DNA from: Flavobacteriales bacterium
Lineage (GTDB): Bacteria > Bacteroidota > Bacteroidia > Flavobacteriales_F > PHOS-HE28
Direction: 5' to 3'
Length of the DNA stretch: 64,000 nucleotides
Assembly: GCA_016712535.1 (NCBI GenBank)
Contig: JADJQW010000003.1
Coordinates: 927,756-991,755, forward strand
The notes beneath the pieces were generated by a model. The model saw only the letters and a program-made list of their open reading frames with translations, had not been told where the DNA came from and searched no databases. The position numbers and the translations under genes were made by a program. The stretch's first letter is position 1. Each line of letters begins with the position of its first letter. Below are positions 43,272-51,570 of this stretch, piece after piece.

Positions 43272-44507
43272 ATGACCAGCACATTCCGCAAGATCGGCAT
43301 CATCCGCGAAGGCAAACTGCCCGCCGACCGCCGCGTGCCCTTGACGCCCGCCCAATGCCGGGAGGTGAGCATCCGCTTCCCGCAAGTTGATATTGCCGTT
43401 CAGCGCAGCACGGTGCGCGCCTTCACCGACGCGGAGTACGAAGACGAGGGTGTTCGCCTCACCGACGACCTGAGCGACCGCGATCTCATCATCGGCGTGA
43501 AGGAGGTTCCGGCCGAGATGCTGATTCCGGGGAAGTCCTACCTCTTTTTCAGCCACACCATCAAGCAGCAAGCGCACAACCGCAAGCTCATGCGGGCGGT
43601 GATCGAGAAAGGCATCACTCTCATCGACCATGAGCTGCTCACCGACCAGCATGGCGACCGGGTGCTCGCCTTCGGGTATTGGGCCGGCGTTGTTGGCGCG
43701 TACAATGCCTTCCGGGCGTGGCAACTCACGCATGGGGGGGCGCTCCTGAAGCCGGCGCATGCGTGCCACGACCTGGAGGAACTCGAGGGCCACCTGCGCA
43801 GCTTCCCCTTGCCGAAGGACCTTCGGATCGTGATGACTGGAGGGGGGCGAGTAGGGAAGGGCGCCATGGGAGTGATCGAGCGTGCAGGTGTTGCGCGCGT
43901 GAAGCCGCAGGAATTCCTTCAGCAGGATTTCGCCAAACCCGTTTACACGGTGCTGGGCACATCGGATCTGTACGAACGGGAGGATGGCCGTGGGTTCGAC
44001 AAGGCCGCATTCCACGCCGACCCCTCTGGCCACCGCGCCTCCTTCCTGCCCTATGCACGGCGAGCGCAGATGTACCTGGCCTGTCATTTCTGGGACCCGC
44101 GTGGGCCGAAGATCCTCAGTTCACAGGACCTGCGTGATCCGGCGCTCGGGCTCCGTGTCATCGCGGATATCAGCTGCGATGTGGGCGGGCCCATCGATAG
44201 CACGCTGCGCGCCACCAGCATCGAGGAGCCTTTCTTCGGATACGCCCCGGGCGCCGCAGCTGAAACGGCTCCTGGATCGGAAGGCAGCATAACCGTGATG
44301 GCCGTTGATAACCTGCCCTGTGAACTGCCCCGTGATGCCTCTGAGGCCTTCGGATTGGACCTTATCGAGCGCGTGATGCCGAGCCTGATCGGGCAGGACG
44401 GTCCTGCCATGATCGATCGTGCGACGATCGTTGAGCACGGCCGTCTTTGCGACCGCTTTGCTTACCTCGCGGAGTATGCGGGCTTGCAAGGGTCAAGCAT
44501 CGCGTAG
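43272..44507 (+). CDS. saccharopine dehydrogenase (NAD+, lysine-forming)-like protein, AlaDH/PNT fold
   Basis: 411 aa. N-terminal half resembles the alanine dehydrogenase/transhydrogenase fold ('KIGIIREGKLPADRRVPLTP', 'IIGVKEVPAEMLIPGKSYLF', 'FFSHTIKQQAHN'), followed by a nucleotide-binding 'IVMTGGGRVGKGAMGVIERA' and 'VIADISCDVGGPIDST'. This is the architecture of LYS1-type saccharopine dehydrogenases and the LKR part of LKR/SDH, so a role in lysine metabolism is likely. Its 3' end overlaps the convergent SiaB-like gene by 15 bp. Confidence 0.75.
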   Translation: MTSTFRKIGIIREGKLPADRRVPLTPAQCREVSIRFPQVDIAVQRSTVRAFTDAEYEDEGVRLTDDLSDRDLIIGVKEVPAEMLIPGKSYLFFSHTIKQQAHNRKLMRAVIEKGITLIDHELLTDQHGDRVLAFGYWAGVVGAYNAFRAWQLTHGGALLKPAHACHDLEELEGHLRSFPLPKDLRIVMTGGGRVGKGAMGVIERAGVARVKPQEFLQQDFAKPVYTVLGTSDLYEREDGRGFDKAAFHADPSGHRASFLPYARRAQMYLACHFWDPRGPKILSSQDLRDPALGLRVIADISCDVGGPIDSTLRATSIEEPFFGYAPGAAAETAPGSEGSITVMAVDNLPCELPRDASEAFGLDLIERVMPSLIGQDGPAMIDRATIVEHGRLCDRFAYLAEYAGLQGSSIA

Positions 44508-45068
44508 GATGCGCGCTTCCATGATCAAGTAACGTGTCGCTTCATCGCGCACGCGGCTCGTCACGTTGAGCGGGCGAGCGGATTTCCGGGCGATCGTGAT
44601 CAGTCCCAAGCCTGCGCCACCGCGGTCCGTGCGCCCCGAGTTGCCCAAGAGCATGAGGAAGTGCTGTTTCAGTTCAGCCTCACTCATGGCGTTCAGGACT
44701 TCTATCCGATGGCTCACAACCGCAGCCGTCGCTGAAGGCATGGCATTCCCAATGAACAAGGTGAACGCTTGATCATCGGCCTTCAGCACAGCGAACGAGG
44801 TGTGCGCAAGAGAGGGGTCGGTGTGCATGCGCAGGTTCTCCAGTGCCTCGACGAGGACATTCAGCAGACGCTTGCGCGTGACGACGCCATCAGCGGCCTC
44901 GAGGCTCCATGCTTCTGCATGCTGCACGAAGCGATCAAGCTCAGCGTGCCCGACCTCTCCGGTCAGGCGCAGCACCACGGAACCGGAACCGACATGGGGC
45001 AGCCCGAGTTGCGGATCGCTCGACCAATGATCTGCCACCCTGCTTGTATTTGTGCTGTCTAGGCTCAC
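44493..45068 (-). CDS. SiaB-family protein kinase-like protein
   Basis: 191 aa using a GTG start; upstream codons look like non-coding sequence. 'KRLLNVLVEALENLRMHTDP', 'FTLFIGNAMPSATAA', 'LNAMSEAELKQHFLMLLGNS' and 'GGAGLGLITIARKS' form a GHKL-like ATP-binding fold of the SiaB/DUF6272 family, which phosphorylates partner SiaC in Pseudomonas. Neither SiaC nor the SiaA phosphatase is encoded next to it. Start codon is uncertain. Confidence 0.6.
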   Translation of the reverse strand: MSLDSTNTSRVADHWSSDPQLGLPHVGSGSVVLRLTGEVGHAELDRFVQHAEAWSLEAADGVVTRKRLLNVLVEALENLRMHTDPSLAHTSFAVLKADDQAFTLFIGNAMPSATAAVVSHRIEVLNAMSEAELKQHFLMLLGNSGRTDRGGAGLGLITIARKSARPLNVTSRVRDEATRYLIMEARILRDA

Positions 45069-45299
45069 TTGGCGTTTCGCCTGATGGTTCGTTCGAAGCG
45101 ACCGGCTGAACCGGGATAACGATATACGGGAGTCCGTGCTCGACGGTTTCGGCAAGCGGGACCCGGCGGATGACCTCAACCCGATGACTGATGGATGATG
45201 CCGCGCGTGTTGGGGCTTCGACGGCTGCAACTGTCTGCCCTTGGCATCCCGGAATAGCAGTGGACAACCCCTAACCTTGCCATCCATAGATTGCTGATA

Positions 45300-46013
45300 A
45301 TGAAGGTTGTGCGCTCCTTGATCATGGTTGCTGGTCTGCTGGCCCTCCATGCGGCGTGCGATCAATCGAGGCAAGCGAATCCGGTACGTACCGCTGGAAA
45401 GCGTCCGATCGAATTCCGGGCTATCGATGACAACATCGTTCACGATACGCTGCTGATCCAAACAACCTTCGACCTGGGTGACGGCAGCTTTGTGATGGTG
45501 GCTTCGAACCGAGAGGACACCTGGGAGGGACTGCGACTTTACCGATACCGGTTCGGGGAAGACAGCATACCCGTGATCATGGCGGTTTCAGCCCCCGCGT
45601 ACGACAGCTGGACCATGCTGCCCACTTTCTTCGATCGTGACAGCACTGTGGCCCGTGGCCTCTGGGTCCTGGCGAATTTCGGTGAGCGTGAAAGCTGGGG
45701 GCAGAAATTCATGAAGCTCGATTCGGTATTCCATGACCTCGGGTTCCTTGACGCCACAGCCGTGGAATGGGTCGATGAGGGCGGAATCCGGGCATTGAAG
45801 CGCAGGAACATCGGACCCTTCACCCGGATGGAATTCGTTGGGGATTCCATCCGGATCGCCTTCGATTGCGACAGCGTCTTCTTGTACGATGACCGTGCAG
45901 GGACCATGGACCAGGTGATCGCTGCCAACCGGCTGAGGTACACTTGGACACCGGATGAAGGCCTTCTGCTTTGGCTTGATGGCCAGAAGCGACTGGCTGC
46001 AACCCCGCTCTAG
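45300..46013 (+). CDS. lipoprotein of unknown function
   Basis: 237 aa from the ATG opening 'MKVVRSLIMVAGLLALHAAC', with lipobox Cys at about 20. The mature part is beta-rich with many acidic residues ('DDNIVHDTLLIQTTFDLGDG', 'DSIRIAFDCDSVFLYDDRAG'). No family is recognised. The GH16 gene starts 2 bp downstream, so the two are probably co-transcribed. Confidence 0.6.
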   Translation: MKVVRSLIMVAGLLALHAACDQSRQANPVRTAGKRPIEFRAIDDNIVHDTLLIQTTFDLGDGSFVMVASNREDTWEGLRLYRYRFGEDSIPVIMAVSAPAYDSWTMLPTFFDRDSTVARGLWVLANFGERESWGQKFMKLDSVFHDLGFLDATAVEWVDEGGIRALKRRNIGPFTRMEFVGDSIRIAFDCDSVFLYDDRAGTMDQVIAANRLRYTWTPDEGLLLWLDGQKRLAATPL

Positions 46014-46015
46014 AA

Positions 46016-46936
46016 ATGACCATCATGCAGAGAATACCGTTCGCTGTGGCTTGCGTGCTTCTCCTGCCAGCCAATACCCTGGCACAGACCAAGCGCGAGA
46101 AGCGCATCGGACCGAAGGTGAATGACGAAGGGGCGGCATGCGATACCGCAGCATGGCAACTGGTATTCAGTGACGAATTCGATGGGGAGGCGCTTGATCG
46201 CGGGAAGTGGCGCACCTGGTTCCCGTACAGTGCTGACGGCAGCGACCAATGCGAAGGCTGCAGGATCATGGGCACCAGCAATACCATTTTCCGCGACGAC
46301 CTGGTGACCGTGAAGGATGGCCAGCTGCGCCTTGGAGCGCGGGCGGGTGCCAGCGAGTGGTACGGCAAGCGAAAGGAGCATGAAGGGGCCATGGTGCATA
46401 CCGCGATCGACCGCTTCACCTATGGCCGATTCGAGGTGCGCTGCCGCATTCCGAAAGGTGCTGGCCTCTGGCCGGCGTTCTGGGGCTTCGGCGGAGAGAC
46501 GGAAATCGACGTGTTCGAGTTCTGTGGCGAACAGTCCAACCTGTTCAAGGGCGCCTTGCACCGATGGGGGCGGCCCAAGTTCTCGACGAACGGCAAGCGG
46601 CGGCTTTCAGACCTGTCGCGCGGTTTCCATGAATATGCGGTGGAGTGGGAGCGCGACGGCATCTCGTGGTTCATCGATGGCGAACTGGTGCTGTACCGCG
46701 GCCGATTCGTGGATAAACGAGGCCGACCATTACCCGCCTGTGAGCGGAGTCCCGGAGAGCATTTCACCGCTCCCTATTTCCCGCGATCAGAAGACGGAGT
46801 GAATATCATCCTCGACCTGGCGGTATCGGAACCCAAAGGCTTCTGCAAGGGACCGAAGCGGCCAACACCATGGCCGGAAGGCACCAGCTTCGACGTGGAT
46901 TACGTGCGTGTCTATCAGCGCAGGGGCGATCGCTAA
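46016..46936 (+). CDS. secreted glycoside hydrolase family 16 protein
   Basis: 306 aa with a signal peptide (about 1-23). The GH16 catalytic signature E-I-D-V-F-E lies at 163-168, giving nucleophile Glu 163 and acid/base Glu 168. 'WQLVFSDEFDGEALDRGKW', 'YGRFEVRCRIPKGAGLWPAF' and 'VDYVRVYQ' complete the jelly roll. GH16 enzymes cut beta-1,3- or beta-1,4-glucans, agarose, or carrageenan; which is not determined. An alternative ATG lies 9 bp in. The stop codon overlaps the convergent lipoprotein's stop. Confidence 0.9.
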   Translation: MTIMQRIPFAVACVLLLPANTLAQTKREKRIGPKVNDEGAACDTAAWQLVFSDEFDGEALDRGKWRTWFPYSADGSDQCEGCRIMGTSNTIFRDDLVTVKDGQLRLGARAGASEWYGKRKEHEGAMVHTAIDRFTYGRFEVRCRIPKGAGLWPAFWGFGGETEIDVFEFCGEQSNLFKGALHRWGRPKFSTNGKRRLSDLSRGFHEYAVEWERDGISWFIDGELVLYRGRFVDKRGRPLPACERSPGEHFTAPYFPRSEDGVNIILDLAVSEPKGFCKGPKRPTPWPEGTSFDVDYVRVYQRRGDR

Positions 46937-47832
46937 TCAACGATGGGTATCATGCCGCGCACGCCCATGTCCACCACGGCGTCGCCGATGGCTGGCTCGT
47001 AGATCCCGTCTCCGTTATCGAGCCACTCGAAGCTGTTGTTCGTGCTCAGCGAAACGGTGATCACCACATCCTGCGTCTCTGATCCAGTGATCGTGAGCGG
47101 CGTGGCGAATGCGCCCGTGACCACGCATGATCCAGCCGGGATGGGAGAGGTGGCGAAGAGCGGATTGGGCACGGTGGTGGCGCCCGGAGGAGCCTGACCT
47201 GTGACCGGTGCGGTGGCGATCGGTGGATTGATGACCTCGAAGGCCCAGAAGCCCTGGAGCTTATTCGCGTTCACGGCAACGTTCTGGTTGCGCACCGGGA
47301 AGCTGGTGATGTAGGTGTTGTAGCCAATGAAGCTGGCCACCGTGCCCCAAAGGTTGAAGGTGCCCCAGGTGGCATCGGTGTAGCGGAACTTGATGTCGTA
47401 GTTCTGGTAGGCGAGCGAGACGCGGAGCCATTCGTAGGTGCCGGGCTCCATGTCGGCGATGGGCATGCTGAAGAAGGTCTCGCCTTCACCGGCCTTCACG
47501 CTCTGCGCGAAATTGATCGCGGGGGCCCCTCCGGCGCTCGTCTCAGGGGCGTGGTACACCACTTCACCGGCCCCCAAGGCGGTGAGCATCGTCGGTGCGA
47601 ACTCGATGTAGTGCGCGCTCATCTTGTTGAAGCGCGGATTCTGCGCGGCACGGCCAGGGGCGAGCACGGCCGGTTGCCCGATGTTGTCCAAGCGGGCCTG
47701 CGTGCTGTCGAAGTGGAACTTCATTACCAGCCGTGGAGGCTCCGGCTGCGGCGTAGGCGTGTTGACAGGCTCCTCCTTGCGGCAGGAGGCGAGCACAGCT
47801 AGGCTGAAAAGGACGAGGAGGGTGGCGCGCAT
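46933..47832 (-). CDS. lipoprotein of unknown function
   Basis: 299 aa from the ATG opening 'MRATLLVLFSLAVLASCRKE' (lipobox Cys 17). The rest has 'LVMKFHFDSTQARLDNIGQP', a domain typical of MbnP-like/DUF-type outer-surface lipoproteins, and 'VVITVSLSTNNSFEWLDNGD' toward the C-terminus. The segment 'MPIADMEPGTYEWLRVSLAY' resembles a carbohydrate- or metal-binding lipoprotein. Function is not assigned. It diverges from the MarR gene. Confidence 0.6.
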   Translation of the reverse strand: MRATLLVLFSLAVLASCRKEEPVNTPTPQPEPPRLVMKFHFDSTQARLDNIGQPAVLAPGRAAQNPRFNKMSAHYIEFAPTMLTALGAGEVVYHAPETSAGGAPAINFAQSVKAGEGETFFSMPIADMEPGTYEWLRVSLAYQNYDIKFRYTDATWGTFNLWGTVASFIGYNTYITSFPVRNQNVAVNANKLQGFWAFEVINPPIATAPVTGQAPPGATTVPNPLFATSPIPAGSCVVTGAFATPLTITGSETQDVVITVSLSTNNSFEWLDNGDGIYEPAIGDAVVDMGVRGMIPIVD

Positions 47833-47890
47833 GGCGATGGGCTTGATGCGCAAAGAACGCGAGAACGTGTTCAGAAATTTCCGCTCCCTT

Positions 47891-47906
47891 GGTATGCGCG
47901 CATAAC
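47891..47906. promoter_or_regulatory. 16-bp palindromic operator in the MarR promoter
   Basis: GGTATGCGCGCATAAC. Its core TATGCGCGCATA is a perfect palindrome. A near-identical site precedes the acyl-CoA dehydrogenase gene at 58401. It lies between TTGG (47889-47892) and a -7-like TAATTTGG (47916-47923), an autoregulatory position for the MarR gene, and within the divergent lipoprotein's upstream region. Confidence 0.7.
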
Positions 47907-47915
47907 AAGTGCAGC

Positions 47916-47923
47916 TAATTTGG
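47916..47923 (+). promoter_or_regulatory. -7-like element of the MarR gene
   Basis: TAATTTGG, one shift away from TAnnTTTG, 18 bases before the ATG, with TTGG 23 bases upstream. Confidence 0.4.
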
Positions 47924-47941
47924 CGCCGAAGCCGATGCCCT

Positions 47942-48373
47942 ATGGCCCCAGAAGAAACGATCGACTTTCCCATCCGTCGCGTGTGGAGCCGCATCTCCCG
48001 CATCTACAACACCGAGGCGGCCAAGTACGGCGGCAGCATGGCCATCGGCCAGATCCTCCTGAACATCGAACCGGAGGGGACGCCCAGCACCAAGCTTGGT
48101 CCTAAGATGGGCATGGAGGCCCGGAGCATGGTGCGCACCCTGCAGACCATGGAGGAGGCCGGGCTCATCAAGCGGATCCCCGACACCGTCGACAAACGCG
48201 TGGTGCGCATCCACCTCACCGCGAAAGGCAAGCAGATGCGCGATGTGAGCCGCAACACCGTGATCAAGTTCAACGAGGCGGTGCAGCGCCGCTTCACGCC
48301 CGCACAACTCAGCAACTTCCGGCAGGTGATGTCGGAGCTCGACCGGATACTGGAACAGGAACAACTCTTCTGA
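47942..48373 (+). CDS. MarR-family transcriptional regulator, probable fatty-acid oxidation regulator
   Basis: 143 aa from the ATG opening 'MAPEETIDFPIRRVWSRISR'. Winged-helix MarR fold: 'AIGQILLNIEPEG' , 'LGPKMGMEARSMVRTLQTME' (recognition helix region), 'GLIKRIPDTVDKRVVRIHLT' (wing with 'D.VDKR'), 'RRFTPAQLSNFRQVMSELDR' (dimerisation). It is followed on the same strand by fadJ-like and thiolase genes, and the palindrome in its own promoter recurs before the acyl-CoA dehydrogenase. Acyl-CoA or fatty acid ligands are inferred from context. Confidence 0.85.
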   Translation: MAPEETIDFPIRRVWSRISRIYNTEAAKYGGSMAIGQILLNIEPEGTPSTKLGPKMGMEARSMVRTLQTMEEAGLIKRIPDTVDKRVVRIHLTAKGKQMRDVSRNTVIKFNEAVQRRFTPAQLSNFRQVMSELDRILEQEQLF

Positions 48374-48379
48374 AGGATA

Positions 48380-48505
48380 GCCGCAGAGACGCAAACTCGC
48401 AGAGAGGATGAATTGCCAAGCGCCACATAGCCCGATGTGCCCGCTCAAGCTTGTTAAGCTTCCGCACCTCCAGTGGCATTCTCCGCGCCTCCGCGCCTCT
48501 GCGGC
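48380..48505. repeat. imperfect terminal inverted repeats between MarR and fadJ-like genes
   Basis: GCCGCAGAGACGC (48380-48392) and GCGCCTCTGCGGC (48493-48505) are inverted matches at 12 of 13 positions, enclosing about 100 bp with no gene. The unit resembles dispersed 'CTCTGCGG' elements found in many bacteria. Confidence 0.5.
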
Positions 48506-48520
48506 AAACACCACACTGGA

Positions 48521-50884
48521 ATGACCAAACGAAACATCCGCAAGATCGCCGTGCTCGGCTCCGGCGTCATGGGCAGCCGCATCGCCTGCCACTTCGCCAA
48601 CATCGGCGCTGAAGTGCTGCTGCTGGACATCGCTCCGAAAGAGGGCAATGACAAGAACAAGATCGTCAACGACGCGCTCGCCGCCGCGATCAAGAGCAGT
48701 CCCGCGCCGCTGTACGATGCCCGCTTCGCCAAGCGCATCAGCACCGGCAACTTCGACGACGACCTGCCGAAGATCAAGGACTGCGACTGGATCATCGAGG
48801 TGGTGATCGAGCGGCTCGACATCAAGCAGCAGGTGCTGGCCAACGTGGAGAAGCACCGTACGCCCGGCACCCTCATCACCACCAACACCAGCGGCATCCC
48901 CATCCACGCCATCGCACAGGGCCGCAGCGACGACTTCCGCAAGCACTTCTGCGGCACGCACTTCTTCAACCCGCCGCGCTACCTGCCGCTGCTGGAGCTG
49001 ATCCCCGGTCCGGACACCGACCCTGCGGTGCTCGACTTCCTGGAGGACTATGGCCAGCGCATCCTCGGCAAGGTCACCGTGCGCTGCCAGGACACGCCCG
49101 CCTTCATCGCCAACCGCATCGGCGTGTTCGGCATCATGGGCCTCTTCCACCTGGTGAAGGAGATGGGGCTCACCGTGGAGGAAGTGGACCGCCTGACCGG
49201 TCCCGTGCTGGGCCGTCCCAAGAGCGCCACCTTCCGCACCGCCGACGTGGTGGGCCTGGACACGCTGGTGAAAGTGGCGCAGGGCGTGAAGGACAACTGC
49301 CCCAACGACGAGCAGAACGCGCTCTTCGCCATCCCCGGCTACCTGCAGAAGATGGTGGAGAAGAACATGCTCGGCAGCAAGACCGGCAAAGGCTTCTTCT
49401 TCAAGGACCGCAGCTCACCCAAGGGCGAGATCCTCGCGCTGGACCTGAAGACGCTGGAATACCGTCCGCAGGTGAAGCCCAAGTTCGCCACGCTGGATGC
49501 CGCGAAGAAGGAGGACAACCTGGTGAAGCGCACCGCCCTCCTCTACAACGGCACCGACAAGGCCGGCGAGTTCTACCGCAAGAGCTTCCACGGGCTCTTC
49601 GCCTATGTGAGCCACCGGATCCCCGAGATCACGGATGCGCTGTACAAGATCGACGATGCCATGCGCGCGGGCTTTGGGTGGGAGCTGGGGCCCTTCGAGG
49701 CGTGGGATGCGATCGGGGTAAAGACCGCGCTCGACGCCATGAACAAGGCAGGCGTGAAGGTGTCGCCGTGGATCAACGAGATGGTGGCTGCCGGACACAC
49801 ATCCTTCTACAAGACCGAAGGCGGCAAGCGGATGTACTACGATGCCGCCAGCAAGGGCTACATAGCCATCCCGCGTGCAGAGGGCATGATCGTGCTGAGC
49901 GACCTGCCCGAGAGCAGCGTGGTGTGGAAGAACAGCGCCGCCACCGTGCGTCACCTGGGTGATGGCATCCTGAGCGTGAGCTGGACGAGCAAGATGAACA
50001 CCATCGGTGCGGAGGTGATCCAGGGCCTCAACAAGGCCATCGACCTCGCCGAGCAGGGCTACAAGGGCCTGGTGGTCTACAACGACGGCGCCAACTTCAG
50101 CGCGGGTGCCAACGTGGGCATGATCTTCATGATGGCCGTGGAGCAGGAGTACGACGACCTGGAGATGGCCGTGCGCACTTTCCAGAACACGATGATGCGC
50201 ATGCGTTACAGCAGCATCCCCGTGGTGGCGGCCCCGCACCAACTGACACTGGGGGGCGGCACCGAGCTCTGCCTGCACGCGGACAAGGTGGTGGCGCACG
50301 CCGAGACCTACATGGGCCTGGTGGAGTTCGGCGTGGGCGTGATCCCCGGCGGCGGCGGCACCAAGGAGTTCGCGCTGCGCCTCGCCGACGAGCTGAAGGA
50401 GGGTGACATCCGCATCAACGCCATGCGCGAGCGCTTCCTCACCATCGGCCAGGCCAAGGTGGCCACCAGCGGTCACGAGGCCTTCGCGCTCGGCTACCTG
50501 CGCAAGGGCCAGGACGAAGTGATCGTGAGCCGCGCCCACCAGCTGGCCTACGCCAAGGCCTGCGCGCTGGAGCTGTGGAACAAGGGCTACACCAAACCCG
50601 CACCGCGCAAGGACATCAAGGTGCTGGGGCAGGAAGGCCTCGGCATCGTGTACGTGGGCGCCAACAGCATGCTCAGCGGCAATTACATCAGCCAGCACGA
50701 CGCGCTGATCAGCGAGAAGCTGGGCTACGTGCTATGCGGCGGTGACCTGAGCGAGGCGACGGAGGTGAGTGAGCAGTACTTGTTGGACCTGGAGCGGAAG
50801 GCGTTCGTGGAGCTGTGCATGCAGCGGAAGACGTTGGAGAGACTTCAATCCATTATCACCTCTGGCAAAGTGTTGCGGAACTAA
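48521..50884 (+). CDS. 3-hydroxyacyl-CoA dehydrogenase / enoyl-CoA hydratase (FadJ/FadB-like)
   Basis: 787 aa. Domain order is reversed relative to E. coli FadB: the NAD-binding HAD part comes first ('IAVLGSGVMGSRIACHFANI', 'HFFNPPRYLPLLELIPG', 'VRCQDTPAFIANRIGVFG'), and the crotonase part is C-terminal ('VYNDGANFSAGANVGM', 'LTLGGGTELCLHADKVVAHA', 'GLVEFGVGVIPGGGGTKEFA' with catalytic-type Glu). It catalyses hydration and oxidation of enoyl-CoA in beta-oxidation. Its 3' end is duplicated at 51.6 kb. The start at 48521 gives the canonical opening. Confidence 0.92.
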   Translation: MTKRNIRKIAVLGSGVMGSRIACHFANIGAEVLLLDIAPKEGNDKNKIVNDALAAAIKSSPAPLYDARFAKRISTGNFDDDLPKIKDCDWIIEVVIERLDIKQQVLANVEKHRTPGTLITTNTSGIPIHAIAQGRSDDFRKHFCGTHFFNPPRYLPLLELIPGPDTDPAVLDFLEDYGQRILGKVTVRCQDTPAFIANRIGVFGIMGLFHLVKEMGLTVEEVDRLTGPVLGRPKSATFRTADVVGLDTLVKVAQGVKDNCPNDEQNALFAIPGYLQKMVEKNMLGSKTGKGFFFKDRSSPKGEILALDLKTLEYRPQVKPKFATLDAAKKEDNLVKRTALLYNGTDKAGEFYRKSFHGLFAYVSHRIPEITDALYKIDDAMRAGFGWELGPFEAWDAIGVKTALDAMNKAGVKVSPWINEMVAAGHTSFYKTEGGKRMYYDAASKGYIAIPRAEGMIVLSDLPESSVVWKNSAATVRHLGDGILSVSWTSKMNTIGAEVIQGLNKAIDLAEQGYKGLVVYNDGANFSAGANVGMIFMMAVEQEYDDLEMAVRTFQNTMMRMRYSSIPVVAAPHQLTLGGGTELCLHADKVVAHAETYMGLVEFGVGVIPGGGGTKEFALRLADELKEGDIRINAMRERFLTIGQAKVATSGHEAFALGYLRKGQDEVIVSRAHQLAYAKACALELWNKGYTKPAPRKDIKVLGQEGLGIVYVGANSMLSGNYISQHDALISEKLGYVLCGGDLSEATEVSEQYLLDLERKAFVELCMQRKTLERLQSIITSGKVLRN

Positions 50885-50895
50885 GACATTGAAGA

Positions 50896-51549
50896 GTGAC
50901 CGATCAAGACATCATAGCTGTCGTGGAGGCAGAACTAAAGCAGCCTAGCCAAGGAACTACCGAGCAGTACTTGGAAGTCCATGTACCGGTAAGGAATGGA
51001 TCATCACTGAGCGTTGCGCGGATCGATCGCGATCGAAATGATGGCATTGTGGTCGTTTACCTACCCGTGGAGAAGCAAGCTTTCCATTTTGCTGTATATG
51101 TCAACGAAACTGAAGGCTCCTTCAGTGGAATAGACACCGAACCATACAACCGTGTCTACTTCCGGGCGACGTCCGAAGAACTCTCATTGGATCAATTGAA
51201 GGGGATGACAACACTGACTCCAACTGGCGGGTGGAACAAAGGAGACCTAAGGCCTAACGGGCGGTCAGCATACAACTTCAGCAGCTTGGAGCTCTTGCCG
51301 AATCCGGAGCCGGATGCTTTCAAGGACAAGCTTCAAAAACTGTTGACCTTTTTGGAGCAGGACCCAAATGGAGTGCGGGGGTTGGTCGACAATGCCAGTG
51401 CGGGTATCCAGGTCGCACAGAACTATCACAACGCGAACGGCATGATTGGCGGAGTGCACTTGGATGACCATTGTATCCGACGTATGGCAGCTCTTGGTCT
51501 CGAGATCGACTTCGACCTTTATGTGGAAGGCAACGGGTTCATCAGCTAA
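50896..51549 (+). CDS. hypothetical accessory protein
   Basis: 217 aa with a GTG start 11 bp after the fadJ-like stop. No family is recognised with confidence. Visible features: an alpha/beta N-terminus 'LSVARIDRDRNDGIVVVYLP', 'LSLDQLKGMTTLTPTGGWNK' in the middle, a helical region and a C-terminal 'CIRRMAALGLEIDFDLYVEG' motif resembling small immunity-type or DUF4279-like proteins. The DNA is AT-richer than the flanking genes and separates the fadJ-like gene from its duplicated 3' end, suggesting acquisition. Confidence 0.55.
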   Translation: MTDQDIIAVVEAELKQPSQGTTEQYLEVHVPVRNGSSLSVARIDRDRNDGIVVVYLPVEKQAFHFAVYVNETEGSFSGIDTEPYNRVYFRATSEELSLDQLKGMTTLTPTGGWNKGDLRPNGRSAYNFSSLELLPNPEPDAFKDKLQKLLTFLEQDPNGVRGLVDNASAGIQVAQNYHNANGMIGGVHLDDHCIRRMAALGLEIDFDLYVEGNGFIS

Positions 51550-51570
51550 TGGGACAGCAGTGCGTCATAT

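Noticed and set aside
45069..45299. N-terminal extension of the SiaB-like frame
   Set aside because: The translated stretch is Arg/Ser-rich and unlike the family; the 191-aa version matches the expected length. Nothing else is seen in this 230-bp gap.
49415..50698. 427-codon minus-strand open frame opposite the fadJ-like gene
   Set aside because: Antisense shadow of codon-biased sequence; no recognisable motif and the plus-strand enzyme is complete.
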